The position numbers and the translations under genes are program-made. Under the pieces are notes generated by a model that was given only the letters and a program-made list of their open reading frames with translations, ran no database searches and had not been told where the DNA came from. Below, piece after piece: positions 7,586 to 16,511 of a DNA stretch of 64,000 bases. The stretch is from Streptomyces microflavus. Its GTDB lineage: Bacteria; Actinomycetota; Actinomycetes; Streptomycetales; Streptomycetaceae. Within the stretch, counting starts at the first letter, position 1; each line of letters begins with the position of its first letter. The stretch lies in NCBI RefSeq assembly GCF_014650075.1, contig NZ_BMUG01000002.1, positions 558,001-622,000 of the forward strand, read 5' to 3'.

Positions 7586-8298
7586 GGGCGTCCACCTCCT
7601 CCCTTCGCAGCGGCAGCGTCGCTCGCTCCTGCGTCCTTCGGTCCTGACGCCGGTGGGACGGATGTCCCGGGCGTCCGGTTCCTTCCGGTGGTGCGGCTCT
7701 CCCCGTCGGGGCCCTCGTTCCCGTCCCCGGCGCGCAGGTGCCGGACCAGGGGCGCGAGTCTCGCCCGTCCCCGCGCGCACCGGCTCTTCACGGTGCCGGT
7801 GGGTACGTCCAGGATGCTGGCGGCCTCCGCCACGGGGTAGCCCTGCATGTCGACCAGGACGAGGGCCGCGCGCTGTTCGGCGGGGAGGGTGGCCAGGGCG
7901 GCGAAGAGCTGGCGGTGCAGGTCCTGCCGTTCGGCGGGGGCCTCGGCCGACTCGTGGGGTTCCAGGAGCTGGTCGAGCCGGTCCGCGTCGTCCACCGGTG
8001 ACGTCTTGCGGGAGGCGGCCTTGCGGACCCGGTCGAGGCAGGCGTTGACGGTGATGCGGTGCAGCCAGGTCGTGACGGCGGACTGGCCGCGGAAGGTGTG
8101 GGCGGCCCGGAAGGCGGAGACGAGGGCGTCCTGGACGGCGTCCGCAGCCTCTTCCCTGTCCCCGAGGGTACGCAGCGCCACGGCCCACAGCCGGTCGCGG
8201 TGGCGGCGTACGAGCTCACCGAAGGCGTCGGTGGCGCCCGCCACATGGAGGGCGAGCAGGTCCGAGTCGCTCGGTGCCTCGGGTGGAACGGAATCCAC
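7582..8298 (-). CDS. sigM: ECF RNA polymerase sigma factor, SigM type
   Basis: A 238-residue ECF sigma factor. Region 2 spans about residues 15-85, with the core-binding segment FGELVRRHRDRLWAVALR and the -10 reading segment TFRGQSAVTTWLHRI. Region 4 has the helix-turn-helix GYPVAEAASILDVPTGTVKSRCARGRARL. A C-terminal tail of about 55 residues is low complexity. The GTG at 8298 has a GGAGGGGG ribosome site; an ATG at 8340 is possible but lacks one. Position beside murJ and trxB matches mycobacterial sigM (Rv3911 locus). The next gene encodes its anti-sigma factor. Confidence 0.9.
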   Translation of the reverse strand: MDSVPPEAPSDSDLLALHVAGATDAFGELVRRHRDRLWAVALRTLGDREEAADAVQDALVSAFRAAHTFRGQSAVTTWLHRITVNACLDRVRKAASRKTSPVDDADRLDQLLEPHESAEAPAERQDLHRQLFAALATLPAEQRAALVLVDMQGYPVAEAASILDVPTGTVKSRCARGRARLAPLVRHLRAGDGNEGPDGESRTTGRNRTPGTSVPPASGPKDAGASDAAAAKGGGGRP

Positions 8299-8365
8299 CG
8301 TGCTCCCCCTCCGAACCGGATCCGATGTCAGGTGCCACATTAACGGGCCGCGCGCCCGGTGATCA

Positions 8366-8396
8366 GGGGCCGGTGCGGAGTCTCCGCACCGGCCCC
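8366..8396. terminator. Terminator after the pseudokinase gene
   Basis: A perfect 14-bp stem (ggggccggtgcgga / tccgcaccggcccc, loop gtc) directly after the stop at 8400 on the reverse strand. It separates the murJ-pseudokinase unit from sigM. Confidence 0.75.
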
Positions 8397-8399
8397 CGG

Positions 8400-10145
8400 T
8401 CAGCCGAGTACGGAGATGTCGGCGATCCCGCCGCGATAGCCGCCGGTGCCGTCCGCGGGCAGCTCCGTGATGTGGATCAGGACGTAGCGCGTCCGGACGG
8501 GCTTCTCCAGCTCTTCCTTGAGCGTCTTCCCCGCGACCTTCTTCTCGACGATCCGCTGGGGGAAGTCCGCCGACGAGGAGGGTGACGAGGCGTTCGGCCC
8601 CGCGGCGAACACCGCGGTCGTCTGACCGCTGCGGTACATGTCCACATCGATGGCGCGGACGTCCTGGACCTTCCCCAGGTCGACGATGATCCCGCTGCCC
8701 TGCCTGCGCTGGGGGAGGTTGCCGAAGTTGGGGAAGCCCCGGTAGCGGTGGGTGACCCACGCCGTGGAGGAGTCGTCGTCGATGGCGTTCGGTACGTCCC
8801 CCGGCTGGATCCCCGAACCGTCCGGCATGAACTCGGTGGCCTCCGCGATGGTCAGCGGCTTGGGCGGGGCGGGTGCCGGTTCCTTCTCGTCGTCGGTCGT
8901 CTCGGTGACTCCGGTGTCGTCGGAGCCCTTGCGCTGGTCCAGCAGGGTCTCCGCGAGCTGCCAGCTGCCGAGACCGAGGGCGGCGATGAGGAGCGCCGAG
9001 ACGCTCCACTTGAGTACCCGCCCGGTACGGCTCTGGAGGGGCGCCGGAGGGGCGGCCAGCACCGGCTGGGGCACGGACGACGGGTGGGTGGACGGCCGTC
9101 CGTAGGTGCCCTGCTGATACGTCGTCCGCTGGTAGCCGGGCTGCTGGTAGACGGGCTGGGCGGCGAATGTCGGCTCCGGCGGCAGGACGCGCGGCATGGC
9201 GGCGACCGCCTTCGCCAGCTCGTCCGGGGTCGTGCACGGCGGTTCCTGCCGTGAGGCGGTGGCCCCGTCGTTGGCGAGCGCACGCATCGCGAGTTCGGAG
9301 AGGCCGCGGTGGACGCCGGCGCGGACCTGGTCCGGGGCGATGAGCCCCATGCCCTTGGGCAGTCCGGAGAGGCCGTACGCGTCGCTCTCGTACGGCCAGC
9401 GCTTGGTCAGCGCCGCGTACAGGAGTGCGCCGATCGCCTCGGTGTCCTGACGCAGGGGGCGTTCGGAGGCGATGCCGCGCAGGGCGGCGTTCACCGCGAG
9501 GCCGCGGATCCGGTACTGGCCGGTGGAGCTGCGCAGTACGGCGCCGGGGGTGAGGCGAAGGTGCGTCAGGCCCTCGCGGTGGGCCGCTGCCATCGCGTGG
9601 GAGAGCTGGCTGACGAGCTGGTAGGCGTCGTGGGCGTCCATCGGTCCGGCGGCCAGCAGAGCGGTGAGCTCGGTGGCGTCGGGGAGCCATTCGTGGACGA
9701 CGTAGACGAGATCGTCCTCCTCGACGGCGTCCAGGACCTGGACGAAGCGGGGGTCGCCGAGCAGGGCGGACGACCGGGCCGCGGCCAGTACGGAGCGGGC
9801 CCGGGGGTGGTTCGCGGGCAGCAGGTGAACGCCGACCGCGCGACGCAGTTTCTCGTCGACCGCCCGCCAGCTGCTGAAGCCGTCCAGACGGGTGACGCAC
9901 TCCTCCAGCCGGTAACGCCCGGCCAGTTTGTGTCCGCTGTGCACATCAGGGGTCGCCGGAACGGCCTCGGAACGTGCCCGCCCGCCGTCTTGACCCTTGG
10001 GGTTCTCGGGCTTCTCGGGGCTCGCGCCCTCGGTGTCCTCGGCTTGCGCCGTTCCGTCGTTCGTGGCCTCGTCCGCCTTGGCGGCCAGCGGCTCGTTGCC
10101 GCCGTTGTCGGCCACGTCGACGGCAGCCGTGCTACGTTCCGCCAC
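8400..10145 (-). CDS. Membrane pseudokinase with C-terminal discoidin-like domain (MurJ partner)
   Basis: A 581-residue protein. A disordered acidic N-terminus (1-75) leads to a Ser/Thr-kinase-like domain (about 75-315) starting at LAGRYRLEECV. The catalytic HRD is replaced by THLRLTPGAVLRS and no DFG is visible, so it is a pseudokinase. A Gln/Pro/Tyr-rich linker, one membrane span (around LKWSVSALLIAALGLGSW, near 387), and a C-terminal beta-rich domain resembling discoidin/F5-8 type C folds follow. In mycobacteria an equivalent pseudokinase plus this extracellular domain is fused to MurJ (MviN) and recruits the FHA protein FhaA when phosphorylated; here it is a separate gene 129 bases after murJ. 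Confidence 0.85.
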   Translation of the reverse strand: MAERSTAAVDVADNGGNEPLAAKADEATNDGTAQAEDTEGASPEKPENPKGQDGGRARSEAVPATPDVHSGHKLAGRYRLEECVTRLDGFSSWRAVDEKLRRAVGVHLLPANHPRARSVLAAARSSALLGDPRFVQVLDAVEEDDLVYVVHEWLPDATELTALLAAGPMDAHDAYQLVSQLSHAMAAAHREGLTHLRLTPGAVLRSSTGQYRIRGLAVNAALRGIASERPLRQDTEAIGALLYAALTKRWPYESDAYGLSGLPKGMGLIAPDQVRAGVHRGLSELAMRALANDGATASRQEPPCTTPDELAKAVAAMPRVLPPEPTFAAQPVYQQPGYQRTTYQQGTYGRPSTHPSSVPQPVLAAPPAPLQSRTGRVLKWSVSALLIAALGLGSWQLAETLLDQRKGSDDTGVTETTDDEKEPAPAPPKPLTIAEATEFMPDGSGIQPGDVPNAIDDDSSTAWVTHRYRGFPNFGNLPQRRQGSGIIVDLGKVQDVRAIDVDMYRSGQTTAVFAAGPNASSPSSSADFPQRIVEKKVAGKTLKEELEKPVRTRYVLIHITELPADGTGGYRGGIADISVLG

Positions 10146-10274
10146 CGTCGTTCCTGCCTCCCCATCCGTTGCGCGATGCCAGCCAGCTCGCCACAGTCAC
10201 GCCAATTGTGCCCACACTCCGGCGCTATCCACGACACGCGGCGTCCGGCGATGGTTGTGCGGCCGTGCGCTCAT

Positions 10275-12440
10275 TCAGCGACCGAGCCGTCCACGGACCA
10301 TGCCGACCAGGCCGTTGACCTCTTCGATGCGCATCTTCTTCGCCGCAACGAAGAAGATGCCCAGGAGAAGGATGCCGCCACAGATCAGCGCGGCCAGCGA
10401 TCCGAGAGCGCCGGTGCCGAGAAGTTCGAGGATCGCGAATCCGACGCCGCCACCGATGATGGCCGCCGGCACGGCAGCCATGCAGAGCCGGGCGTAGGTC
10501 CGCACGATGTGCGCCCCGTCCAGGTCGCCGCCGAGACGGTTGCGCAGCCGGCGCCAGGCGACGCCGACGCCGACCGCGTAGGCCAGACCGTAGGAGAAGG
10601 CCATGCCGACGACGGCCCAGCGGGCGGGCAGTACGACGTAGCAGAGGGCGGAGGCCGCTGCGTTGACGGCGGCCACGATGACCGTGTTGTAGAAGGGGGT
10701 GCGGGTGTCCTCGTACGCGTAGAAGCCGCGGAGCACGACGTACTGCACGGAGTACGGGATCAGGCCGAGGGCGAACGCCATCAGGATGAAGCCCATGGAC
10801 CGGGCCGCCTCGGCGCCGCTGGACGCGTACAGCAGGGTGCACATCGGCAGGCCGAGCGCCAGGAACGTGAAGGCGACCGGGACGATGGCGACGGCGGAGT
10901 TGCGCAGCCCCTGCGAGATGTCGTCGCGGACCGCCCCGGGGTCGTTGTCGTGGGCGGCGCGGGAGATGCGGGGCAGCAGCGCGGCCATGACGGAGACGGT
11001 GATGATGGCCTGCGGCATGCCCCAGATCAGCTGGGCGTTGGAGTAGGCCAGGAACCCGGTGCCGTCCCGGCCTGCCAGCTTGCCCGCCGAGGTGGCGAGC
11101 TGGGTGACGACCAGGACACCCGCCTGGTTGGCCAGGACGAACAGCACGGTCCACTTGGCCAGCTTGACCGTCTTGCCGAGCCCGTGGCCCTTCCAGTCGA
11201 AGCGGGGGCGGAAGCGGAAGCCCGCCTCGCGCAGGTAGGGGATCATCGCCAGCGCCTGGACGACCAGCCCGAGGAGGGTGCCGATACCCAGCAGCCGGAT
11301 GCCCTCCGGCGGGATGGTGTCCACGCCCATCCGGGATTCGGCGGAGGTGCCGTAGACCCAGATGAAGAGGCCGAACGTGATGATCATGACGATGTTGTTG
11401 AGGACCGGGGTCCACATCATCGCGCCGAACTTGCCCCGGGCGTTGAGGATCTGACCCATCACCACGTGCACACCCATGAAGAAGATGGTGGGCAGGCAGT
11501 ACCGGGCGAAGGTGACGGCGACGCTGTTGGCCGCCACGTCGTCGGCGATGGTGTTCGACATCAGCTGGATCAGCACCGGCGCGACGAGGACCGCGACGGC
11601 CACGATCAGGCCGAGCGCGACCATCACCAGGGTCAGCAGCCGGTTGGCGAAGGCCTCGCCGCCGTCCTCGTCGTCCTTCATGGCGCGGACGAGCTGCGGG
11701 ACGAAGACCGAGTTGAGACCGCCGCCGACGGTGAGGATGTAGATCATCGTCGGCAGGGTGTACGCGATGGTGAAGCTGTCACCGAGCAGCGCGGCGCCGA
11801 GAGCCGCAGTGATCACCAGCGAGCGGATGAACCCGGTGAGCCGGGAGACGAGGGTGCCGGCCGCCATCAGCGCGCTCGACTTCAGCACCCCGGAGAACTT
11901 GCCGCCGCCCGACTTCGGCGGGACGGGGGCGGGGGCGGGTTCCGGCTCGGGCGGGGCCGGGGGCTTCCCCGAACCCTCCTGGTCCCGGAAGAGGTGGGCG
12001 AAGGCGTCCGGCTCCTGCCGGTCGTCCGACGCCTGCGTGACCAGGTCGTCGACGCCGACGAACTGGGTGGTCGCCGGACGGTCGCCGTACGGGAGGTGGC
12101 GGGAGGGCCCCGAGGGCTCGGGAGGCGGCGTCTGGGCCCAGATACGCGGGTCGGGGGCGTACGGGGCCGCGGGCGGCTGCTGGTAGAGCGCCTGCGGCTC
12201 CTGGTAGGTACCGGGGGGCGGCGGGGGATGGGACGCCCGGTCGTAGAGCGCCTCGCCCACCGGGTCCTGGGCCGCGAGGTCCTGCGCCCGGTAGGGGTCG
12301 TCCTCATAGGCGTGCTGGAGGTACGGGTCGGGCGGCACCTGCCGGCCGTCCTGATCCGCGCCCGGAGGAACCGGGGGCCCGGACGGGGACCCCGCTCCGC
12401 CGGCGCCCTGGCCGCGGTCACCGTCGTACGGCGCGTTCAT
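10275..12440 (-). CDS. murJ: Lipid II flippase MurJ (MviN)
   Basis: A 721-residue integral membrane protein of the MOP superfamily that moves lipid II across the membrane for peptidoglycan synthesis. About 165 N-terminal residues are cytoplasmic, disordered and rich in Pro, Gln, Tyr and Asp; 14 or so membrane spans follow from SSALMAAGTLVSRLTGFIRS, with the conserved motif GGGLNSVFVPQ. ATG 12440 has GAGGTAGGGG upstream and is preferred over an in-frame TTG at 12494. Unlike mycobacterial MviN it ends after the membrane part; the pseudokinase is encoded by the next gene. Confidence 0.93.
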   Translation of the reverse strand: MNAPYDGDRGQGAGGAGSPSGPPVPPGADQDGRQVPPDPYLQHAYEDDPYRAQDLAAQDPVGEALYDRASHPPPPPGTYQEPQALYQQPPAAPYAPDPRIWAQTPPPEPSGPSRHLPYGDRPATTQFVGVDDLVTQASDDRQEPDAFAHLFRDQEGSGKPPAPPEPEPAPAPVPPKSGGGKFSGVLKSSALMAAGTLVSRLTGFIRSLVITAALGAALLGDSFTIAYTLPTMIYILTVGGGLNSVFVPQLVRAMKDDEDGGEAFANRLLTLVMVALGLIVAVAVLVAPVLIQLMSNTIADDVAANSVAVTFARYCLPTIFFMGVHVVMGQILNARGKFGAMMWTPVLNNIVMIITFGLFIWVYGTSAESRMGVDTIPPEGIRLLGIGTLLGLVVQALAMIPYLREAGFRFRPRFDWKGHGLGKTVKLAKWTVLFVLANQAGVLVVTQLATSAGKLAGRDGTGFLAYSNAQLIWGMPQAIITVSVMAALLPRISRAAHDNDPGAVRDDISQGLRNSAVAIVPVAFTFLALGLPMCTLLYASSGAEAARSMGFILMAFALGLIPYSVQYVVLRGFYAYEDTRTPFYNTVIVAAVNAAASALCYVVLPARWAVVGMAFSYGLAYAVGVGVAWRRLRNRLGGDLDGAHIVRTYARLCMAAVPAAIIGGGVGFAILELLGTGALGSLAALICGGILLLGIFFVAAKKMRIEEVNGLVGMVRGRLGR

Positions 12441-12490
12441 CGAAACCCCTACCTCATCGTCCCCGGCCGACCGGCCACGACAGACATCGC

Positions 12491-14785
12491 TCAACGGTCC
12501 ACTTTCTCACCCGTTCCCGACGGGGCCCCGCTTTCCGGTCCGGTGTCCGGGGTCGGGTCACTCGGCTGCTCGGGTTCGCCGCCGCCGCCGTTCGCCGTGT
12601 CGCTTGCCACGGCGCGCTTGCGGTGGCTGTACATCCTGACCCCGGCCAGCACCAGGAGCAGCAGTCCGCCGGCGATGACGAGCAGGACGGTGGGGGTGAC
12701 CTCGGAGACCTTCACGGTGAAGGTCATCTCCTCGCCGTACGGCGTGCCGTCCTCGGTGAAGAGCCGGGCGGTCACCTGGGCACGTCCGTTGGCGCTGGTC
12801 GCCGTGTCGAACTTCACCGACTGGCTGTGCCCGCCCCCGATACGGACCGGCAGTTCGGCCATCGTCCCGTCGTCGTTGAACTTCAGCCGGATGTTGTCCG
12901 ACTTCAGCCTCAGGACGAGCCGGTCGACGCCCTGCACCAGCTTGTTCTGGACCGTCACGGGGATCGTCGCGCTGCGGCCGGAGAGCGTGACATCCGACTT
13001 GTCGATCAGCTGGACCTCTCCTGTGAGGTCCTTGAGATACGTGAGCACGGCGTCCCGGTAGGCCTGTGCCTCCAGGGAGCGGCCCCGCCAGGACGTCGAC
13101 ATCGAGCGGTTGACCGCGTTGCCGAAGGGCGTCACCACGCGCTCGGGCTGCGTGAGGATGGTCTCGAAGCTGTCGATGGAGCCCTGGGTGGTCCGGATGT
13201 CCTGGAACGCCTGGGTGGGCAGCTCCTGGTTGCGGAGCTTCTTCGGGTACGCCGAGGCCCGCGGCACCTTGGTGGTCGCCAGCGGGTCCGGCTTGACCTC
13301 GGACGCGGCGACCAGGTCCTGCGGCTGTGTCCAGCGGTTGCCCGACAGGGCTTCCAGGGCGCGGGCCATCGTCTGTGCCTGAGCGGTCGTGGGCATCCGC
13401 TGCGGTGCCACGACGATGCTGCGCTCGTTGTCCGGCGCCTGCTCGTTCAGCGTGAGCGTCTGGGCGAGGAACTTCTGGACCGCGAGGGTCGAGGCGTCGG
13501 CCCTGAGCAGGCTGCCGTCGAACGCGGTCGACAGCCGGTGGTCGGCGACGACCGCGGTGGTGCCCCCGCCGATCGGCCGGGCCGCCGTCGGGGTGTACGG
13601 CAGGCTGCCGGTCTCCTTGAAGCTGTCGCTGCGGGCGATCACGTGGTGGGCGCCCGCGGAGGTCGCCACATCCACGATGCCCGGGTCGACCGCGCCCTTC
13701 ACGGGCCAGGCGAAGTCCGTGGAGGGCTTCACATGGAGGATGGTCTCCACCGTGGAGGCGCCCACCGTGGAGGCGTTCTGCAGATGGCTGAGGGTCCCGG
13801 AGACGCCCTTGCCCCGGTGGGCGATGGAGGCCAGGTCGGGATCACCGAACGGCAGCGCGATCACCTTGCCGTCCTCCACCACTTTCTGCAGGGCGGTGAT
13901 CCACTGTCCGGCGACGGCCCGGTTCTTGCCCGGGACGGTCGTGTCACCGGACTTGACCTCGTACCCCCCGGCCATCGCGGCGACGCTCGCCAGCAGGTCC
14001 GGGTCGATGACCCAGGTGACGGGGAGGCGGCTGCCCAGGGCGACCATCTGCTGCAGCCGCCCGCCCGGCGCCAGCTCCTCGGCCAGGGCGTCGTCGGTGA
14101 ACACCGGGGTCTGCTGTTCGTCCGAGCGCGTCTCCGCGGTGACGTGCGGGGAGGCGATCAGCGGCCACAGGAACGTGAGCTTCGTCCTCTTGTCGCTCTC
14201 CTCGGGCTGCCACGGGAGGAACGAGCGCTCGATGCCCAGCACCTGCTCGAAGGGGGCGGCTGCCGTACGGCCGGAGACCGAGACCCCCAGCTGGTAGACG
14301 CCCGACGCGTCGAGGTCCAGCTTGTCGACGGGAACGGCGAGTGTGAAGTTCTGGCTGATCCCCTTGGGGAGCTTCGCGATCTTCACCGTGTACTTGTCGT
14401 CGATCGCGTCCGGGTCGGCGCCGGGCGTGTAACCCTTGCGCTTGGCGGCGTCGTCGACCTCTCCCCGGCCGGAGAGCCGGGGGCCCACCCGCAGGTCGAT
14501 CTCGGCGCCGTCGATCGTCTGCCTGCCCTTGTTGGTGAGCGTTCCGGAGACGGTCAGCGTGTCCCCCTTCACAGGGGCGGCGGGGGAGAGCGTGTCCAGG
14601 GACACATCGACCGTGCTGGAGCCCGTGGGGGCCTTGTCCGGTGCGGATGCCCCCGCGCTCCCGGCGGTCGGAACGGCCAGCAGACCGGCCAGCAGAGGTG
14701 CTCCGAGGGCCACGGAGGCTGTGCGCCGCAGCCATCGGCGGGCAGGAGAGGGACGCATCCCCTGGATGTCTGCCGCCTGGGCCAC
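12491..14785 (-). CDS. Large secreted, membrane-anchored DUF6049 protein
   Basis: A 764-residue protein with an N-terminal signal peptide (RRTASVALGAPLLAGLLAVPTAGSAGA), a long extracytoplasmic region, and a single C-terminal span (TPTVLLVIAGGLLLLVLAGVR) followed by a short basic and Pro-rich cytoplasmic tail. The family lies directly upstream of murJ in actinobacteria (Rv3909 in Mycobacterium tuberculosis), and the spacing of 50 bases suggests co-transcription. The function is not known; the location suggests a role in lipid II export or wall assembly. GTG 14785 is chosen; ATG 14758 is an alternative. Confidence 0.85.
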   Translation of the reverse strand: MAQAADIQGMRPSPARRWLRRTASVALGAPLLAGLLAVPTAGSAGASAPDKAPTGSSTVDVSLDTLSPAAPVKGDTLTVSGTLTNKGRQTIDGAEIDLRVGPRLSGRGEVDDAAKRKGYTPGADPDAIDDKYTVKIAKLPKGISQNFTLAVPVDKLDLDASGVYQLGVSVSGRTAAAPFEQVLGIERSFLPWQPEESDKRTKLTFLWPLIASPHVTAETRSDEQQTPVFTDDALAEELAPGGRLQQMVALGSRLPVTWVIDPDLLASVAAMAGGYEVKSGDTTVPGKNRAVAGQWITALQKVVEDGKVIALPFGDPDLASIAHRGKGVSGTLSHLQNASTVGASTVETILHVKPSTDFAWPVKGAVDPGIVDVATSAGAHHVIARSDSFKETGSLPYTPTAARPIGGGTTAVVADHRLSTAFDGSLLRADASTLAVQKFLAQTLTLNEQAPDNERSIVVAPQRMPTTAQAQTMARALEALSGNRWTQPQDLVAASEVKPDPLATTKVPRASAYPKKLRNQELPTQAFQDIRTTQGSIDSFETILTQPERVVTPFGNAVNRSMSTSWRGRSLEAQAYRDAVLTYLKDLTGEVQLIDKSDVTLSGRSATIPVTVQNKLVQGVDRLVLRLKSDNIRLKFNDDGTMAELPVRIGGGHSQSVKFDTATSANGRAQVTARLFTEDGTPYGEEMTFTVKVSEVTPTVLLVIAGGLLLLVLAGVRMYSHRKRAVASDTANGGGGEPEQPSDPTPDTGPESGAPSGTGEKVDR

Positions 14786-14967
14786 GCGCCTACCCGTCCC
14801 TCGTCGTCATCGGAGTCTGTCGATCGTTGTCGGTCCTGCGTCCCCGCATGGTAACGAGGTGCGGAGGGCCGAAGTGCTGGGGTCCGGTTCACATGATCGC
14901 GGTACGCCCGCAGGGTCCGGATAAACGATGACGCCGCGGCCGGTCCGGGCACGTACCCTTTTCTGTT

Positions 14968-16410
14968 GTGCCGAACGCCAACGAAGAGAACGCCAGTGCA
15001 CTGAACCAGGTGCAGCATCGCGCGGTGAGTGAGCTGCTGCGAGTGTCCACGGTCGCCGACGACCTCGCCCGCCGCTTCCAGGAGGCCGGATTCGGCCTCG
15101 CGCTGGTCGGCGGCTCGGTCCGCGACGCGCTGCTCGGCCGGCTCGGGAACGACCTGGACTTCACCACCGACGCCCGCCCCGAGGACGTACTGACCATCGT
15201 CCGTCCGTGGGCCGACGCGGTGTGGGAGGTCGGGATCGCCTTCGGCACCGTCGGCTCGCAGAAGGACGGCTATCAGATCGAGGTCACGACCTACCGGTCG
15301 GAGGCGTACGACAGAACCTCCCGCAAGCCGGAGGTCTCCTACGGCGACTCCATCGAGGAAGACCTCGTGCGCCGCGACTTCACGGTCAACGCCATGGCGG
15401 TCGCGCTGCCGGAGAAGGAGTTCATCGACCCGCACGGCGGTCTGAAGGATCTGGCCGAGCGCGTGCTGCGCACCCCGGGGACGCCCGAGGCGTCCTTCTC
15501 GGACGACCCGCTGCGCATGCTGCGCGCCGCCCGGTTCGCCGCGCAGCTGGACTTCGAGGTTGCCCCCGATGTCGTCACCGCGATGACGGAGATGGCCGGC
15601 CGGATCGAGATCGTCTCCGCCGAGCGGGTCCGTGAGGAGCTCAACAAGCTTATTCTCTCCAGCCACCCGCGCAAGGGCCTGGGGCTCCTCGTCGACACCG
15701 GACTGGCCGATCATGTGCTGCCGGAGCTCCCCGCTCTGCGGCTGGAGAGTGACGAGCATCACCGTCACAAGGACGTCTACGAGCACTCGCTGACCGTTCT
15801 GGAGCAGGCCATCGACCTGGAGGAGGACGGCCCCGACCTCGTCCTGCGCCTGGCTGCGCTGCTTCACGACATCGGAAAGCCGAGGACGCGGCGCTTCGAG
15901 AAGGACGGCCGGGTCTCCTTCCATCACCATGAGGTCGTCGGTGCCAAGATGGCCAAGAAGCGCATGACCGAGCTGAAGTACTCCAACGACCTGGTCAAGG
16001 ATGTGTCGAGGCTGGTCGAGCTCCACCTGCGCTTCCACGGGTACGGCGACGGCGAGTGGACCGACTCCGCCGTCCGTCGCTACGTGCGCGACGCCGGACC
16101 GCTCCTCGAACGCCTCCACAAGCTGACCCGGTCGGACTGCACGACCCGGAACAAGCGCAAGGCGAACGCGCTCTCCCGGACCTACGACGGTCTGGAGGAG
16201 CGGATCGCCATGCTCCAGGAGCAGGAGGAGCTCGACTCCATCCGCCCCGACCTGGACGGCAACGAGATCATGCAGGCCCTCGGGGTGGGTCCCGGTCCGG
16301 TGATCGGCAAGGCGTACGCGTTCCTGCTGGAGCTGCGGCTGGAGCACGGCCCGATGGGGCACGACGCGGCGGTGGCAGCGCTCAAGGAATGGTGGGCGGA
16401 ACAGAGCTGA
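14968..16410 (+). CDS. pcnA: CCA tRNA nucleotidyltransferase / poly(A) polymerase family protein
   Basis: A 480-residue class II nucleotidyltransferase that adds CCA to tRNA 3' ends, or possibly poly(A) tails. The catalytic motif GGSVRDALLGR...NDLDFTTDA (about residues 49-70) carries the two metal-binding Asp residues. EDLVRRDFTVNAMA and the RNA-binding neck follow. A C-terminal HD domain has HRHKDVYEHS and LLHDIGKPRT. Divergent from the DUF6049 gene across 182 bases. In mycobacteria a MutT gene usually stands between them; none is present here. It ends just before two adjacent parS palindromes. Confidence 0.93.
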   Translation: MPNANEENASALNQVQHRAVSELLRVSTVADDLARRFQEAGFGLALVGGSVRDALLGRLGNDLDFTTDARPEDVLTIVRPWADAVWEVGIAFGTVGSQKDGYQIEVTTYRSEAYDRTSRKPEVSYGDSIEEDLVRRDFTVNAMAVALPEKEFIDPHGGLKDLAERVLRTPGTPEASFSDDPLRMLRAARFAAQLDFEVAPDVVTAMTEMAGRIEIVSAERVREELNKLILSSHPRKGLGLLVDTGLADHVLPELPALRLESDEHHRHKDVYEHSLTVLEQAIDLEEDGPDLVLRLAALLHDIGKPRTRRFEKDGRVSFHHHEVVGAKMAKKRMTELKYSNDLVKDVSRLVELHLRFHGYGDGEWTDSAVRRYVRDAGPLLERLHKLTRSDCTTRNKRKANALSRTYDGLEERIAMLQEQEELDSIRPDLDGNEIMQALGVGPGPVIGKAYAFLLELRLEHGPMGHDAAVAALKEWWAEQS

Positions 16411-16413
16411 GCC

Positions 16414-16451
16414 GGAGCGGGTGATGTTTCACGTGAAACATCACCCGCTCC
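16414..16451. terminator. 38-bp perfect palindrome centred on parS
   Basis: The parS core (16426-16439) is extended on both sides by 12 perfectly pairing bases (ggagcgggtgat on the left), giving a 38-bp perfect palindrome just after the pcnA stop. As RNA it can fold into a strong hairpin and so act as terminator for pcnA. Confidence 0.8.
16426..16439. other. parS: parS site 5
   Basis: Perfect gtttcacgtgaaac at the centre of a 38-bp palindrome between convergent genes. Confidence 0.96.
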
Positions 16452-16452
16452 A

Positions 16453-16502
16453 GGTGTGCCGAGGGGCGTTGTTTCACGTGAAACAACGCCCCTCGGCACA
16501 CC
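16453..16502. terminator. 50-bp perfect palindrome centred on parS
   Basis: The parS core (16471-16484) is flanked by 18 perfectly pairing bases on each side, making a 50-bp perfect palindrome. It starts one base after the preceding 38-bp palindrome and ends 9 bases from the MFS stop codon, so it is also a candidate terminator for the convergent gene. Confidence 0.8.
16471..16484. other. parS: parS site 6
   Basis: Perfect gtttcacgtgaaac, 45 bases centre-to-centre from site 5, in a 50-bp palindrome. Confidence 0.96.
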
Positions 16503-16511
16503 CGGGACCCG

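Noticed and set aside
12441..12494. murJ start at TTG 12494
   Set aside because: The ATG at 12440 has a good ribosome site; the TTG overlaps the upstream stop and adds sequence not typical of the family.
9309..13061. 1250-codon forward frame opposite the pseudokinase and murJ genes
   Set aside because: It is antisense to well supported membrane and kinase-like proteins and has the Arg/Gly/Asp/His-rich composition of GC-rich shadow frames.
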